A DNA stretch of 64,000 nucleotides from Methylophaga thalassica MP (GCF_000214595.1 NZ_AFIG01000001.1:2150382-2214381), one strand, 5' to 3'; counted from the first letter of the stretch, positions 20,521 to 30,705 are shown. Numbers and translations: made by a program. Notes: generated from the sequence alone by a model not told the origin.

Positions 20521-20556
20521 AATAAGGGATAGTTAAATTTAACTATCCTTTTTTTT
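20521..20556 (+). terminator. Terminator after mutY-yggX
   Basis: A perfect 22-base palindrome (arms GGATAGTTAAA/TTTAACTATCC) at 20527-20548 is followed directly by eight T. Confidence 0.92.
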
Positions 20557-20791
20557 GTAATATGGAAATGTTTAATTTTTACGATAAATATATAAAAAAC
20601 AAAATAATAAAAGAGGAAACACTCATCATCGTTAAATTAAACTGGGATGTATAACAAAAAAAATATTGCTTTTTATTCTAAAGAGAGTGTCCTTTTTCTA
20701 TTTTATGTGGTTACAATGCGGATAAGCTTCTCAGAAGTGTAGATCGGGCAACAAGGAGTTGTGCCGATGTAGTTATTAAATTGAGGTTGAT
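20557..20791 (+). promoter_or_regulatory. AT-rich upstream region and probable long leader of the cold-shock gene
   Basis: No gene is visible in this 235-bp gap. A -10-like TACAAT lies at 20712-20717 without a clear -35. A hairpin at 20743-20768 (ATCGG/CCGAT and CAAC/GTTG) exposes AAGGA in its loop. The likely true ribosome site is GAGGTTG just before the ATG. AGGA(aa)CACTC near 20615 can pair with GAGTGTCCT near 20690, directly before T5C. Long structured leaders are known for cspA-type mRNAs; here that is inference. Confidence 0.4.
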
Positions 20792-21001
20792 ATGGCAGAG
20801 CAAGTTACAGGTAAAGTTAAATGGTTCAATGATGCAAAAGGATTCGGTTTTATTGAGCAGGTTGATGGTCCAGATGTATTTGTCCATCACTCGGCGATTA
20901 AGTCAGAAGGCTTTAGAACATTGAAAGAAGGTCAATCAGTTACCATGGAGGTAACTCAGGGTCAAAAAGGTCCACAAGCAGAAAATGTGATTCCTGGTTA
21001 A
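20792..21001 (+). CDS. Cold-shock domain protein (CspA family)
   Basis: A 69-residue OB-fold RNA/DNA chaperone. RNP1 is KGFGFI and RNP2 is [24 protein letters not shown] and QKGPQAENV are typical. It acts on mRNA secondary structure in the cytosol. It is monocistronic between two terminators. Which paralogue (CspA, CspD or CspE type) cannot be told from sequence. Confidence 0.96.
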   Translation: MAEQVTGKVKWFNDAKGFGFIEQVDGPDVFVHHSAIKSEGFRTLKEGQSVTMEVTQGQKGPQAENVIPG

Positions 21002-21026
21002 TTTTAACCATACTACGCAACATCAG

Positions 21027-21064
21027 AGGCCGTTCAGATATAACTGTTCGGCCTTTTTCTTTTC
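21027..21064 (+). terminator. Terminator after the cold-shock gene
   Basis: An AGGCCG/CGGCCT stem with an inner CAG/CTG pairing, followed by TTTTCTTTTC, 25 bases past the stop. Confidence 0.88.
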
Positions 21065-21141
21065 TGTACTACTATCTATGCGTTAAAAACAGACGAACAA
21101 ACTGATAGCAGCACACATCTCACTTCCCAGAGGATATTGTT

Positions 21142-21909
21142 ATGAAGATAAAAGCAACTGCCATTACCCTTGGTATAGCGTTAACTCTTGGCACTGCAAA
21201 TGTCATGGCAGATTGGGGCGGTTTACTGAAAGACATTCAAGAAAATAGTAAAACCTTATTAAACTCATCGCTTTCCGAAGCCACTTCTGACAAAACCTCA
21301 ACAAACCTGGATATTGCCACCATCGTTTCCGGCTTAAAAGAAGCGTTGGTGGTTGGCAGCCAACGGGCTGTTTCCAGTGTTAGTCAAACGGATGGGTATT
21401 TAAAAAATGCCGCCATTCGTATCCCCCTCCCGCCTCAAATAGAGAAAGCTGGCTCATTAATGCGCCAGTATGGAATGGGCAGTCTGGCGGATGAATTTGA
21501 AACAAGTATTAACAGAGCCGCTGAGAAAGCAGCACCACAAGCAACAGATATTCTCGTCAATGCCATCAAAACCATGAGTATTGATGATGCGAAAAACATA
21601 TTGAATGGCGCTGATAATGCCGCAACAGAATACTTCAGGAAACACACCAGCGATCAACTAAGAACCTTATTTAAACCGACCATTGATGAAAGTCTGGATA
21701 AAGTAGGATCTACCCAGTATTACAATCAACTAACAGACAAAATCGCTGATATCCCTGTGGTGGGAAAAAATATCAACATCAATCTACCCGATTATGTAAC
21801 AGAGCAGGCGCTTGATGGGCTATTCACCATGTTAGCCTCAGAAGAGAAAAAAATTCGGGAAAACCCAGCTGCTCGTACAACAGAGTTGCTCAAAACAGTA
21901 TTTCAATAA
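21142..21909 (+). CDS. DUF4197 family exported protein
   Basis: A 255-residue protein with a Sec signal peptide (KATAITLGIALTLGTANVMA, cleavage near residue 23). The mature part is helical, starting DWGGLLKDIQENSK, with LKEALVVGSQRAVSSVSQTDGYLKN and IRIPLPPQIEKAGSLMRQYG, which match DUF4197 as I know it. The function is unknown; the family is periplasmic and common in proteobacteria. A GAGG ribosome site precedes the ATG. The membrane cytochrome follows 78 bases downstream on the same strand, with no terminator visible between. Confidence 0.8.
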   Translation: MKIKATAITLGIALTLGTANVMADWGGLLKDIQENSKTLLNSSLSEATSDKTSTNLDIATIVSGLKEALVVGSQRAVSSVSQTDGYLKNAAIRIPLPPQIEKAGSLMRQYGMGSLADEFETSINRAAEKAAPQATDILVNAIKTMSIDDAKNILNGADNAATEYFRKHTSDQLRTLFKPTIDESLDKVGSTQYYNQLTDKIADIPVVGKNININLPDYVTEQALDGLFTMLASEEKKIRENPAARTTELLKTVFQ

Positions 21910-21987
21910 TGAATCTTTCTCAATAGCTACTATTGAACGATTGAATGTAATAACATAACGCTTACATAGAAAATAAAGGAAAAATTC

Positions 21988-22752
21988 ATGGCTCAATCGC
22001 ACAAGCTGAACCTCGCCAGTCAAGGCACTTCATTAAAAGCTTTGTTTAGTGGATACCTGATGGTGGTCGCTGTTGGCTATCTGATGGCGCTGGTTCAGAT
22101 TCAACTCACACATGGCTTGGCTGATGGTAAATATGGTCTTTCTGTTGATGATATTGTCTACAGTTACTACGGCAACAGAAATAATTCTTTATTAGAAAAT
22201 AAATTAAGTGGCTCAATGAAGCCAATGGCAAGTGATGAAGATCGTGCTGCCATTGTTACCTGGGTCCATCAGGGAGCAACTGAAGCTGCCTATGAAGGTA
22301 CAGGTATTAAACAAATCTTTGAAGCAAACTGTATTCCTTGCCATAACGCCGATTCAGGTATGCCAATCCCTGATTACACTGACTTCAAAAACATTAAAGA
22401 GCGTGCTGTTGTAGACACCGGGGCTTCATTTCAGTCTCTAGCCCGCGTTTCACATATCCACTTATTTGGTATCGCTTTTATCTTTATGTTTGTCGGTTTG
22501 ATATTCAGTTTGGCTTCAGGTGTGCCAAAACCATTAAAAGTCACGGCCATTGTTACGCCTTATGTTTTCCTCATCGTCGATATTAGCTCATGGTGGCTGA
22601 CAAAACTTAACCCCAACTTTGCTTGGATGGTCATCATAGCTGGTGGTGCCATGGCTATGTCATTTGCCTTTATGTGGTGTGTATCGATGTATGAAATGTG
22701 GATTATGCCACGCCGTCACAATGATGACCGTGATGCCTTGTTAGATGAATAA
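21988..22752 (+). CDS. Membrane-anchored c-type cytochrome, PuuD-like
   Basis: 254 residues. An N-terminal membrane helix (about 18-38) is followed by a periplasmic haem domain with a single CxxCH (Cys115, Cys118, His119) and a nearby possible axial Met125. Three or four more helices follow (about 152-240), the first starting SRVSHIHLFGIAF with two His that could ligate a further haem. Helical layout and motif resemble the cytochrome part of PuuD-like urate oxidases or uncharacterised electron carriers. The donor, the acceptor and urate activity are unknown. An AAAGGA ribosome site is present, and a strong terminator follows. Confidence 0.7.
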   Translation: MAQSHKLNLASQGTSLKALFSGYLMVVAVGYLMALVQIQLTHGLADGKYGLSVDDIVYSYYGNRNNSLLENKLSGSMKPMASDEDRAAIVTWVHQGATEAAYEGTGIKQIFEANCIPCHNADSGMPIPDYTDFKNIKERAVVDTGASFQSLARVSHIHLFGIAFIFMFVGLIFSLASGVPKPLKVTAIVTPYVFLIVDISSWWLTKLNPNFAWMVIIAGGAMAMSFAFMWCVSMYEMWIMPRRHNDDRDALLDE

Positions 22753-22772
22753 TTAAACCATCTATCTCGAAT

Positions 22773-22815
22773 AAAAAAGCCATTTACCCACTTAGGGAAA
22801 TGGCTTTTTTGTTTT
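22773..22815 (+). terminator. Terminator after the cytochrome gene
   Basis: The stem A6GCCATTT(A)CCC/GGGAAATGGCT6 (one bulged A, short loop) has A and T runs on both sides and ends with a T tract on the plus strand. Confidence 0.92.
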
Positions 22816-22941
22816 AGCCCTATCACAATAAACTCTCGTCAATCGGGAAACTCTTCCATTTCGTCATATAACGTATGGATTTATTTTCTGAAATATCGTA
22901 AAAAAATACATAAATCTCACTTTATATAGGCGACACTGATT

Positions 22942-25900
22942 GTGGATACTTTATGGTTACTTTGTTCTGCTTGCCTCGTATTTACCATGCAAGCAGGTTT
23001 TCTTTGTTTAGAAAGTGGCCTTGTCCGCAGTAAAAATAGCATTAACGTTGCAGCAAAAAACATCACTGACTTTACGATTTCCAGCGCTATTTTCTGGCTA
23101 ATTGGTTTTGGCATTATGTTTGGTGACAGTGTTTCCGGTTTTTTCGGTATTAGTCATTTTATGTTTGGCGAGAAGCCAACAGCCAGCGTAACCACTTTTT
23201 TTATTTTCCAAATGATGTTCTGTGGCACTGCAGCCACGCTTGTATCAGGTGCGGTTGCTGAACGCACCAGCTATATCGGTTATGTCATTATTACCATCAC
23301 TATTACACTGCTTATCTACCCTGTTATTGGACATTGGGCATGGGCAGGCATTCATGATGGTACACCAACCGGCTGGCTGGAACAGTTAGGTTTTGTTGAC
23401 TTTGCTGGCTCCACGGTTGTCCACTCGGTAGGTGGTTGGGTTGCCTTTGCTGCCATTTTGATTATTGGGCCACGTATCGGCCGTTATGATGTAGATGATC
23501 GTCGTATTCCTGGCAGTAACCTGCCCATGGCCGTTTTAGGTGCAATGCTTATCTGGTTTGGCTGGTTTGGATTCAATGGCGGCAGTACGCTTGCCTGGTC
23601 TGATAATGTGCCCAGTATCTTGCTTAACACCCTTGTTGCAGCAGTCTGGGGCGGCATTTCAACAACGCTTTTGAAATACTTCTCTGATGGTTATGTTGAT
23701 GTATTAATGATCATCAATGGCGTATTAGGCGGCTTAGTGTCTATTACAGCAAACTGCCATGCGGTGAGCAGTGACCAGGCCTTTTTAATCGGCATTATCG
23801 GTGGGGTTATTGTTTTCTACGGTGACAAACTGCTTGAATGGAAAAAGATTGATGATGCGATCAGTGTTATTCCGGTTCACCTGTTCGCTGGCATATGGGG
23901 CACCATCGCTCTGGCGTTATTAGGTGATCCAACAAAAATTGGGACGGGGCTTAGCCGACTGGCTCAATTAGAAGTTCAATTATTAGGGATTGCAACTATC
24001 GGTATTTACAGTTTTGTCATTGCCTATGTGGTATTCAAACTTATTAACCGGTTTTATCCACTTCGTGTTGATGCCAATGCCGAACTAATCGGCCTTAACG
24101 TGGCTGAACACCGTGTCAGTACCGAGGTCTTTGATTTGCTGGCTGCCATGCATCATCAGCAACAAAAGTCTGATTTTTCATCTACTGTTCCCGTTGAACC
24201 GTTCACAGAAGTGGGTCAAATTGCCCAACAGTACAATCGCGTTATTGATAAGGTTAATCAGGAAATAAAACAACGCGATCAGGCTTTCTCTGCTTATAAG
24301 GAAAGTGAGTTCCGCAAAGGCGCTATTTTACAAGCGGCAATGGATTGTATCGTCACCATCAATGAACGCGGTGAAATCATCGAATTTAATCCTGCTGCCG
24401 AACAGTGTTTTGGTATGTCAAAACGCTCCGTACTTGGACAAAACTTTTTTGTTTTATTTATCACCGAACAATCGCGTTCAGCAGCAATGAGTAACCTGTC
24501 ACATGGCTTTGTCAGTGGTGATGGTCTGGTACTCAAGCGCCATAATATTGCTGAACTTACACGCAGTGATGGTGAGGAATTCCCTGCTGAAGTGGTGATC
24601 ACTCAAACCACTGATACAACACAGCCTCGTGTCGAATATACCTTACATATTCGTGATATTACTCAGCAAATAAAACTGCAAAATCGTCTAAAACAACTGG
24701 CATATAACGATCCTCTCACTGGCCTCTACAACCGTACCTATTTCATGAGTCATTTAAAACAGCTCATTCAATATCATCAGCAAACGCCTGGTTCCGTCGT
24801 TTTAATGTTCTTGGATTTAGACCAATTTAAAAAGATAAATGACAATCTGGGACATAAGGCTGGTGATGAACTGCTATGTGAGGTTGCTAATCGTCTTGGC
24901 AAAGTCACACGTGAACTGGATATGGTCGGACGCTGGGGTGGTGATGAGTTTGTCATCGTATTATCTGGCGATATCACGCTCGAGAACGCTGAAAGCAAGG
25001 CAATGGATATCCTCGGCGTGATGCGTGCGCCGGTGACGCTTGCTCAACAAAACCTGGTTGTGCCGACCAGTATCGGCATTGCTATATCAGAAAATGGACA
25101 GATACAAGCTGAGCAGTTGTTACAACACGCAGATATTGCAATGTATAAAGCAAAACAGGCAGGTCGAAACACCTATCGTGTTTTCCTGGAAGAAATGAGT
25201 GAGAAATCCTTACAACATTTTCAACTGGAACACGCACTGCCTGATGCCATCAAAGGTGATCAATTATTTCTTGAATATCAGCCTAAGGTCTCCTGTGAAA
25301 CCAGTGAAGTCGTTGGTTTTGAAGCGTTATTACGCTGGCAGCATCCAGAGCACGGCTTAATCATGCCTGACGACTTTATTCCCGTTATCGATGAATCCAA
25401 TATGATCATCGACGTCGGTGAATGGGTGATTGAAAATGTCATCAAACAGTTATCAGCCTGGCGTGATGCCGGTGCAACATTATTACCCATCGCCATTAAT
25501 ATTTCTGGTCATCATCTGCACTCCAACACATTAACGGCCTATGTTGAAAAATTGATGACGCAGTATGGCATCAGTGGCGAATTGCTGGAGTTTGAAATTA
25601 CTGAAGGTGTGCTAACCGGCAATACAGAAGAGAGCATCGCTGCATTAACAGCCTTGAAAAAAACCCGTATCCGCTTATCCATAGATGACTTTGGTACCGG
25701 CTATTCATCATTAAGCTACTTGAAGAAATTCCCAGTGGATGTGCTGAAAATCGATCAGGCCTTTATCAGAGAGTGCAGTGTTAATATTGAAGATGCCGCT
25801 ATTTGTAAAGCAATTATTACATTAGCCAAAAGTCTTGGCCTGGAAGTCATCGCAGAAGATGTTGAAAATCAGGAACAACTACAGTTCCTTAAACAACACC

Positions 25901-25992
25901 ACTGCGATGTGTATCAGGGGTATTATTTCAGCCGACCGATAGCAGCTAAACATGCTATGACTTTATTAGAACAAAATCTGTCTGTCAGCTGA
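22942..25992 (+). CDS. Ammonium transporter/sensor fused to PAS-GGDEF-EAL
   Basis: 1016 residues. Residues 1-375 are a complete Amt domain of about 11 helices with both pore histidines (His161 in STVVHSVGG, His313 in PVHLFAG). A short HAMP-like helical linker (about 395-450) leads to a PAS domain (about 455-575), a GGDEF domain with intact GGDEF (666-670) and product-inhibition RxxD (657-660), and an EAL domain with EALLR (794-798), DDFGTGYSS and QGYYFSRP. All key catalytic motifs look intact, so both cyclic-di-GMP synthesis and hydrolysis are possible. The start is GTG with AGGCGA upstream. Inference: ammonium occupancy or flux tunes cyclic-di-GMP. No glnK is adjacent. Converges on uup with a 7-bp gap. 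Confidence 0.93.
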   Translation: MDTLWLLCSACLVFTMQAGFLCLESGLVRSKNSINVAAKNITDFTISSAIFWLIGFGIMFGDSVSGFFGISHFMFGEKPTASVTTFFIFQMMFCGTAATLVSGAVAERTSYIGYVIITITITLLIYPVIGHWAWAGIHDGTPTGWLEQLGFVDFAGSTVVHSVGGWVAFAAILIIGPRIGRYDVDDRRIPGSNLPMAVLGAMLIWFGWFGFNGGSTLAWSDNVPSILLNTLVAAVWGGISTTLLKYFSDGYVDVLMIINGVLGGLVSITANCHAVSSDQAFLIGIIGGVIVFYGDKLLEWKKIDDAISVIPVHLFAGIWGTIALALLGDPTKIGTGLSRLAQLEVQLLGIATIGIYSFVIAYVVFKLINRFYPLRVDANAELIGLNVAEHRVSTEVFDLLAAMHHQQQKSDFSSTVPVEPFTEVGQIAQQYNRVIDKVNQEIKQRDQAFSAYKESEFRKGAILQAAMDCIVTINERGEIIEFNPAAEQCFGMSKRSVLGQNFFVLFITEQSRSAAMSNLSHGFVSGDGLVLKRHNIAELTRSDGEEFPAEVVITQTTDTTQPRVEYTLHIRDITQQIKLQNRLKQLAYNDPLTGLYNRTYFMSHLKQLIQYHQQTPGSVVLMFLDLDQFKKINDNLGHKAGDELLCEVANRLGKVTRELDMVGRWGGDEFVIVLSGDITLENAESKAMDILGVMRAPVTLAQQNLVVPTSIGIAISENGQIQAEQLLQHADIAMYKAKQAGRNTYRVFLEEMSEKSLQHFQLEHALPDAIKGDQLFLEYQPKVSCETSEVVGFEALLRWQHPEHGLIMPDDFIPVIDESNMIIDVGEWVIENVIKQLSAWRDAGATLLPIAINISGHHLHSNTLTAYVEKLMTQYGISGELLEFEITEGVLTGNTEESIAALTALKKTRIRLSIDDFGTGYSSLSYLKKFPVDVLKIDQAFIRECSVNIEDAAICKAIITLAKSLGLEVIAEDVENQEQLQFLKQHHCDVYQGYYFSRPIAAKHAMTLLEQNLSVS

Positions 25993-25999
25993 TTCGGGA

Positions 26000-27895
26000 C
26001 TAGCTGTTGGCCTTTTCTTCCAACAGCTCCCAACGCTCAAAGGCTTCTGCCATTTTGGCTTCTAATTCAGACAGCGCTTGCTGTACCTGACTGACTTTTT
26101 TGGGGTCCTGCTGATAAAAATCCGGTTCAGACATCTTTGCGGTTAAGGTTTCCTGTTCCATTTCCAGCTTTTCAATAATGGCTGGCAAGGCTTCCAGGTC
26201 TAACTTCTCCTGATAGGTCAACGTGGATTTTTTTGCAGGCTTATTAGCCGGCTTTTCTGCAGTTGTTTTAGCTGCCGGCTTGGGATTGCTCTTTTGAGTA
26301 TCCGCACGCTGCCTTAACCAGTCATCATAACCACCGACATACTCACGGAGCTGACCATCCGTATCAAACACAATACTGCTGGTCACGACATTATTGATAA
26401 ATGAACGGTCATGGCTCACTAACAGTAAGGTACCAGAGTAATTCAGTAATAAATCTTCCAGTAGTTCCAATGTTTCAGCGTCCAAGTCATTGGTCGGTTC
26501 GTCCATCACCAATAAGTTAGCTGGTTGTGTAAACAGTTTCGCCAACAAGAGCCGGTTTCTTTCACCACCGGATAATGCTTTCACCGGTGTGCGTGCTCTG
26601 TCAGGCGTAAACAGAAAATCCTGCAGATAACCAATGATATGTTTACGACTACCATTAATTTCGACGTGATCACTGCCCTGCCCGACATTCTCAACCACCG
26701 ATTCTTCTTCATTAAGCTGACTGCGTAATTGATCAAAAAAGGCAATGTCCAGATTAGTACCTAATTTCACTGAGCCATGCTCAGGTTCGATCCGTTTCAA
26801 TAAAATGGATAACAGTGTACTTTTACCGCAGCCATTCGGACCGATAATGCCAATACGATCACCACGCTGAATAACAATAGAAAAATCTTCAAACAGCATT
26901 TTACCGTCGTAACTCTGGCTAATATGCTCGGCTTCTAATACCAGCTTGCCGCTTCTGTCAGATTCTTGTAACTGAATGTTGGCTGTTCCCTGACGTTCAC
27001 GTCGTTGACTACGCTCTTTACGTAAGGCTTCCAATGCTCTGACACGACCCTCATTACGTGTACGACGCGCTTTGATACCCTGACGTATCCACACTTCTTC
27101 CTGAGCCAGTTTTTTATCAAATTGGGCATTTTGCTCCGCCTCAGCCGCCAGCAATTCTTCGCGTTTTTTCAGGTAGTTTTCATAATCACCGGGGAAGCTG
27201 ACCAGATTGCCACGATCCAATTGCACAATGCGTGTAGCCAGAGCCTGTAAAAATGTTCGATCATGGGTGATAAACAGCACGGTGCCGCCATAGCTTTTCA
27301 AAAAGCCCTCAAGCCAGGTGATCGATTCAATATCCAGATGGTTAGTCGGCTCATCAAGTAAGAGAATGTCTGGCTGTTTGACCAATGCCTGTGCCAGTAA
27401 AACACGACGTTTCTTCCCGCCGGATAAGCTATCAAACTCGGTATCTGCATCCAGCGATAATTTGGAAATGACAGTTTCGACACGCTGCTCTAAAGACCAG
27501 CCATCAGCCGCTTCAATTTTATGCTGCGCTTTTTCCAGTTTATCTAACAGAGCCTGTGAGCTGTCTGTTTGTAGTTGATGAATAATATCGTGATATTCCA
27601 CCAGCAGAGGCGCTAACTGACCTAAACCCGCTGCCACCACATCAAATACTTTGCCATGCGTACCACTCGGGACTTCCTGCTCCAGTCGTGAAATGACCAA
27701 ATCCTGAATACCGACCATTTCACCAGAGTCAGCAGTGACTTCGCCGGCAATTAATTTCATCAGTGTCGATTTGCCAGCACCATTGCGTCCGACTAAACAG
27801 ACACGTTCACCACGATCTAATTGAAAATCGACTTTATTTAATAAATTCGGGCCGCCGAAACTGACGGTAATTTGTTTTAATGACAGTAATGCCAC
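26000..27895 (-). CDS. uup: ABC-F ATPase Uup
   Basis: A soluble ABC-F protein of 631 residues with two ABC domains. Walker A GRNGAGKS and GPNGCGKS, signatures LSGGKKRR and LSGGERNR, Walker [12 protein letters not shown] and [11 protein letters not shown] are all present. The inter-domain linker is charged (RRTRNEGRVRALEALRKER). A Lys-rich C-terminal extension ends in a coiled coil (about 560-630), the DNA-binding tail expected of Uup. Uup acts on ribosomes/translation and limits transposon precise excision. It starts 2 bases after the yheS stop. Confidence 0.93.
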   Translation of the reverse strand: MALLSLKQITVSFGGPNLLNKVDFQLDRGERVCLVGRNGAGKSTLMKLIAGEVTADSGEMVGIQDLVISRLEQEVPSGTHGKVFDVVAAGLGQLAPLLVEYHDIIHQLQTDSSQALLDKLEKAQHKIEAADGWSLEQRVETVISKLSLDADTEFDSLSGGKKRRVLLAQALVKQPDILLLDEPTNHLDIESITWLEGFLKSYGGTVLFITHDRTFLQALATRIVQLDRGNLVSFPGDYENYLKKREELLAAEAEQNAQFDKKLAQEEVWIRQGIKARRTRNEGRVRALEALRKERSQRRERQGTANIQLQESDRSGKLVLEAEHISQSYDGKMLFEDFSIVIQRGDRIGIIGPNGCGKSTLLSILLKRIEPEHGSVKLGTNLDIAFFDQLRSQLNEEESVVENVGQGSDHVEINGSRKHIIGYLQDFLFTPDRARTPVKALSGGERNRLLLAKLFTQPANLLVMDEPTNDLDAETLELLEDLLLNYSGTLLLVSHDRSFINNVVTSSIVFDTDGQLREYVGGYDDWLRQRADTQKSNPKPAAKTTAEKPANKPAKKSTLTYQEKLDLEALPAIIEKLEMEQETLTAKMSEPDFYQQDPKKVSQVQQALSELEAKMAEAFERWELLEEKANS

Positions 27896-27897
27896 GG

Positions 27898-29793
27898 TTA
27901 TTCCTCAGCAGCTTGAGCTGCTTCTAATTGTTCGCTGGCATCAAACCACTGCATTTCGGTCTGTTCCAGCTGTGTTTTAAGATCCGCCTGCTGTTGTAAT
28001 AAGTGTTTTAACTTATCTTTATTGGCATCGGTATAAAGTGCTGTATCGGCAAGCTGCATTTCCAATGAGGACAGAGCTTCATTAAGCTTATCCATCTGCT
28101 GTTCCGCTTTTTTCACGCTATTTCGTAATGGCTGTAGCTTTTGCCGCTGTTGGGCGGCATTTTGTCTGTCCTGCTTTTTATTGTTCACAGCAGACGATGA
28201 TTCTGTGGTTTTTTCAGGTTTATCTTTATTCAACAACCACTGACGATAATCATCCAAATCACCATCAAACACTGTCGCTTGTCCATTAGACACCAGCCAT
28301 AAATCATCAGTCACCGTACGTAGCAAATGTCTGTCATGCGAGACAACAACCAGCGCACCTTCAAAATCCTGCAAAGCGACCGTTAAGGCTAAACGCATTT
28401 CCAGATCAAGGTGATTGGTCGGTTCATCCAGTAACAACACAGCAGGTTTCTGATAGACCAGAATAGCGAGTACCAACCTGGCTTTTTCACCACCCGAAAA
28501 AGGGGCTACAGGTTCTAATGCTTTGTCACCATGAAAACCAAAACCACCGAGAAAGTTTCGGCATTCCTGTTCTGAAGCCAGCTTATTCAATCGTTGAATA
28601 TGTTTTAACGGACTGTCATCTGGTCGAAGTTGTTCCAGTTGATGCTGGGCAAAATAGCCAATGCGAATATCTTTGCCTTCTTTACGTTTACCACTCAGGG
28701 GCTCCAATACACCGGCAATCAGTTTAATCAGTGTCGACTTACCCGCCCCATTCGGCCCCAACAGACCGATTCGGTCTCCAGGTGCCAGACGCATTTTAAT
28801 ATTACTGATCAGTGGCTTGTTTTCATCATAACCTACTGAGGCTTTATCTAAATCTAATAAAGGTGTAGCGAGGCGACTTGGTGGAAAAAATTCAAAATGA
28901 AACGGTGAATCCACATGAGCTGGGGCGATTAACTCCATACGTTCCAGGGCTTTAATACGACTTTGAGCTTGTCGGGCTTTGGTTGCCTTTGCTTTAAAAC
29001 GTGTCACAAAACTGCGCATATGGGCAATTTCGCGTTGTTGCTTTTGGTGAGCCGCTTGTTGATTGGCCAGATGCTCGGCACGAGCCAGCTCGAAATCAGA
29101 ATAGCTACCCGTATAAAGTTTCACTCGCTGTTGTTCGATATGTGCGATGTGGGTGACCACGCGATCGAGAAAATCGCGATCATGCGAAATCACAATTAAT
29201 GTGCCGGGATAAGCACGTAACCATTCTTCCAGCCAATATACCGCTTCCAAATCAAGGTGATTGGTGGGCTCATCCAATAATAAAAGATCAGAGCGACACA
29301 TTAATGCCTGCGCCAGATTGAGCCGCATCCGCCAGCCACCGGAGAACGCATTCACTGGCCAGCTTTCCTGCTCAGCGGTAAACCCCAGACCATGCAACAA
29401 TTTTCCTGCCCGACTATTAGCCGTGTAGGCATCAATTGCCGCCAACTTATCATGTAATACACCCACTAAGTGACCATCATGATTCGCTTCTGCGTCAGCC
29501 AGCTGTTGGTTCAACTCAGTTAATTCGGCATCGCCTTCCAGCACGTAGTCCAGTGCAGACGTGTTTACAGCCGGTGTTTCCTGAGCCACATGCGCAATGG
29601 TCCAGACATCAGGAATCGATACTTCACCGGTATCCGCATGAAGTTGTTGCCGTAACATCGCAAATAAACTGGATTTACCGGTACCGTTTGCACCGGTCAA
29701 ACCCACACGTTGTCCGGGATGAACAATAAGATTGGCCGATTCAAACAGTAATTGAGTGCCACGACGGAGAGAGACTTGATTGAACTTTATCAT
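27898..29793 (-). CDS. yheS: ABC-F ATPase YheS
   Basis: A 631-residue ABC-F protein: Walker A GANGTGKSS and GPNGAGKST, signatures FSGGWRMR and FSGGEKAR, two DEPTNHLD Walker B motifs, and a linker containing RSFVTRFKAKATKARQAQSR that reaches the ribosomal E site in the family. The C-terminus is a Gln-rich coiled coil. It matches YheS by N-terminus (MIKFNQVSLRRGTQLLFE). Tandem with uup (2-bp gap), so coordinated translation-rescue roles are likely. ung lies 43 bp upstream on the same strand. Confidence 0.92.
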   Translation of the reverse strand: MIKFNQVSLRRGTQLLFESANLIVHPGQRVGLTGANGTGKSSLFAMLRQQLHADTGEVSIPDVWTIAHVAQETPAVNTSALDYVLEGDAELTELNQQLADAEANHDGHLVGVLHDKLAAIDAYTANSRAGKLLHGLGFTAEQESWPVNAFSGGWRMRLNLAQALMCRSDLLLLDEPTNHLDLEAVYWLEEWLRAYPGTLIVISHDRDFLDRVVTHIAHIEQQRVKLYTGSYSDFELARAEHLANQQAAHQKQQREIAHMRSFVTRFKAKATKARQAQSRIKALERMELIAPAHVDSPFHFEFFPPSRLATPLLDLDKASVGYDENKPLISNIKMRLAPGDRIGLLGPNGAGKSTLIKLIAGVLEPLSGKRKEGKDIRIGYFAQHQLEQLRPDDSPLKHIQRLNKLASEQECRNFLGGFGFHGDKALEPVAPFSGGEKARLVLAILVYQKPAVLLLDEPTNHLDLEMRLALTVALQDFEGALVVVSHDRHLLRTVTDDLWLVSNGQATVFDGDLDDYRQWLLNKDKPEKTTESSSAVNNKKQDRQNAAQQRQKLQPLRNSVKKAEQQMDKLNEALSSLEMQLADTALYTDANKDKLKHLLQQQADLKTQLEQTEMQWFDASEQLEAAQAAEE

Positions 29794-29836
29794 GGCGCGA
29801 ATTGTATCAAGGCCGGGGCCGGTCTAGCAGAATTTC

Positions 29837-30523
29837 TTATGACACCGTGTCTGGTAATTGCCAGTTAATCGGTGATTTCCCGTGCTGGACAAGATAATCA
29901 TTCGCCTGACTAAAATGACGACACCCGAGAAAGCCACGATGCGCTGATAAAGGCGAAGGATGCGGAGCTTTTAGAACCAAATGTCTCTGCAGGTCAATCA
30001 CGCTGCCTTTTTTCTGTGCATAACTGCCCCACAACATAAACACGACATGCTCACACCGCTCATTAATAGTTTCGATCACTTTATCCGTAAACTGTTCCCA
30101 GCCTTTTCCCTGATGTGCGTTAGCATTTGAATCTTCTACAGTTAATACGGCGTTGAGTAACAATACGCCCTGCTTCGCCCATGATTCCAGATAACCGTGT
30201 TTAACAGGGGTCACACCCAGATCGGATTCCAGCTCTTTATAAATATTGACCAGCGATGGCGGCACTTTGACGCCAGGTTTGACGGAAAAGCATAAACCAT
30301 GCGCTTGTCCAGGCTGATGATACGGGTCCTGGCCCAGGATAACGACTTTAACCTCATCAAGCGGCGTCGTTTCCAGAGCATGAAACCAATCCGCAGAATG
30401 AGGGTAAATTTTCTTCTGCTGGTCTTTCTCCTGACGCAGAAAAGCTTTCAAGTCTTGCATATAAGGTGCATTAAACTCTGCAGCCAGGACGGCCTGCCAA
30501 CTTGGCGCGTGTTCCAGAACCAT
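29837..30523 (-). CDS. ung: Uracil-DNA glycosylase
   Basis: Excises uracil from DNA to start base-excision repair. 228 residues, family 1. The water-activating Asp66 is in [18 protein letters not shown], the minor-groove intercalation loop in [17 protein letters not shown], and [27 protein letters not shown] is typical. First of ung-yheS-uup on the minus strand; a 182-bp gap separates it from the divergent lipoprotein gene. Confidence 0.97.
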   Translation of the reverse strand: MVLEHAPSWQAVLAAEFNAPYMQDLKAFLRQEKDQQKKIYPHSADWFHALETTPLDEVKVVILGQDPYHQPGQAHGLCFSVKPGVKVPPSLVNIYKELESDLGVTPVKHGYLESWAKQGVLLLNAVLTVEDSNANAHQGKGWEQFTDKVIETINERCEHVVFMLWGSYAQKKGSVIDLQRHLVLKAPHPSPLSAHRGFLGCRHFSQANDYLVQHGKSPINWQLPDTVS

Positions 30524-30705
30524 GTTTATTCCCTACTAGAAAATCAGAACTATGATACCGAATCCGTTTATTGAATAGCCAAATCCGGGGCATAAAATCA
30601 CCCGCTGGAAAAATTTCCTAAAATAAATCAGGAGAATATCCGATAGGGTGATGTTTACTCTGATGCTAGCCTACGAGTATTTAGTCACATACATGGTGTT
30701 CAGAA

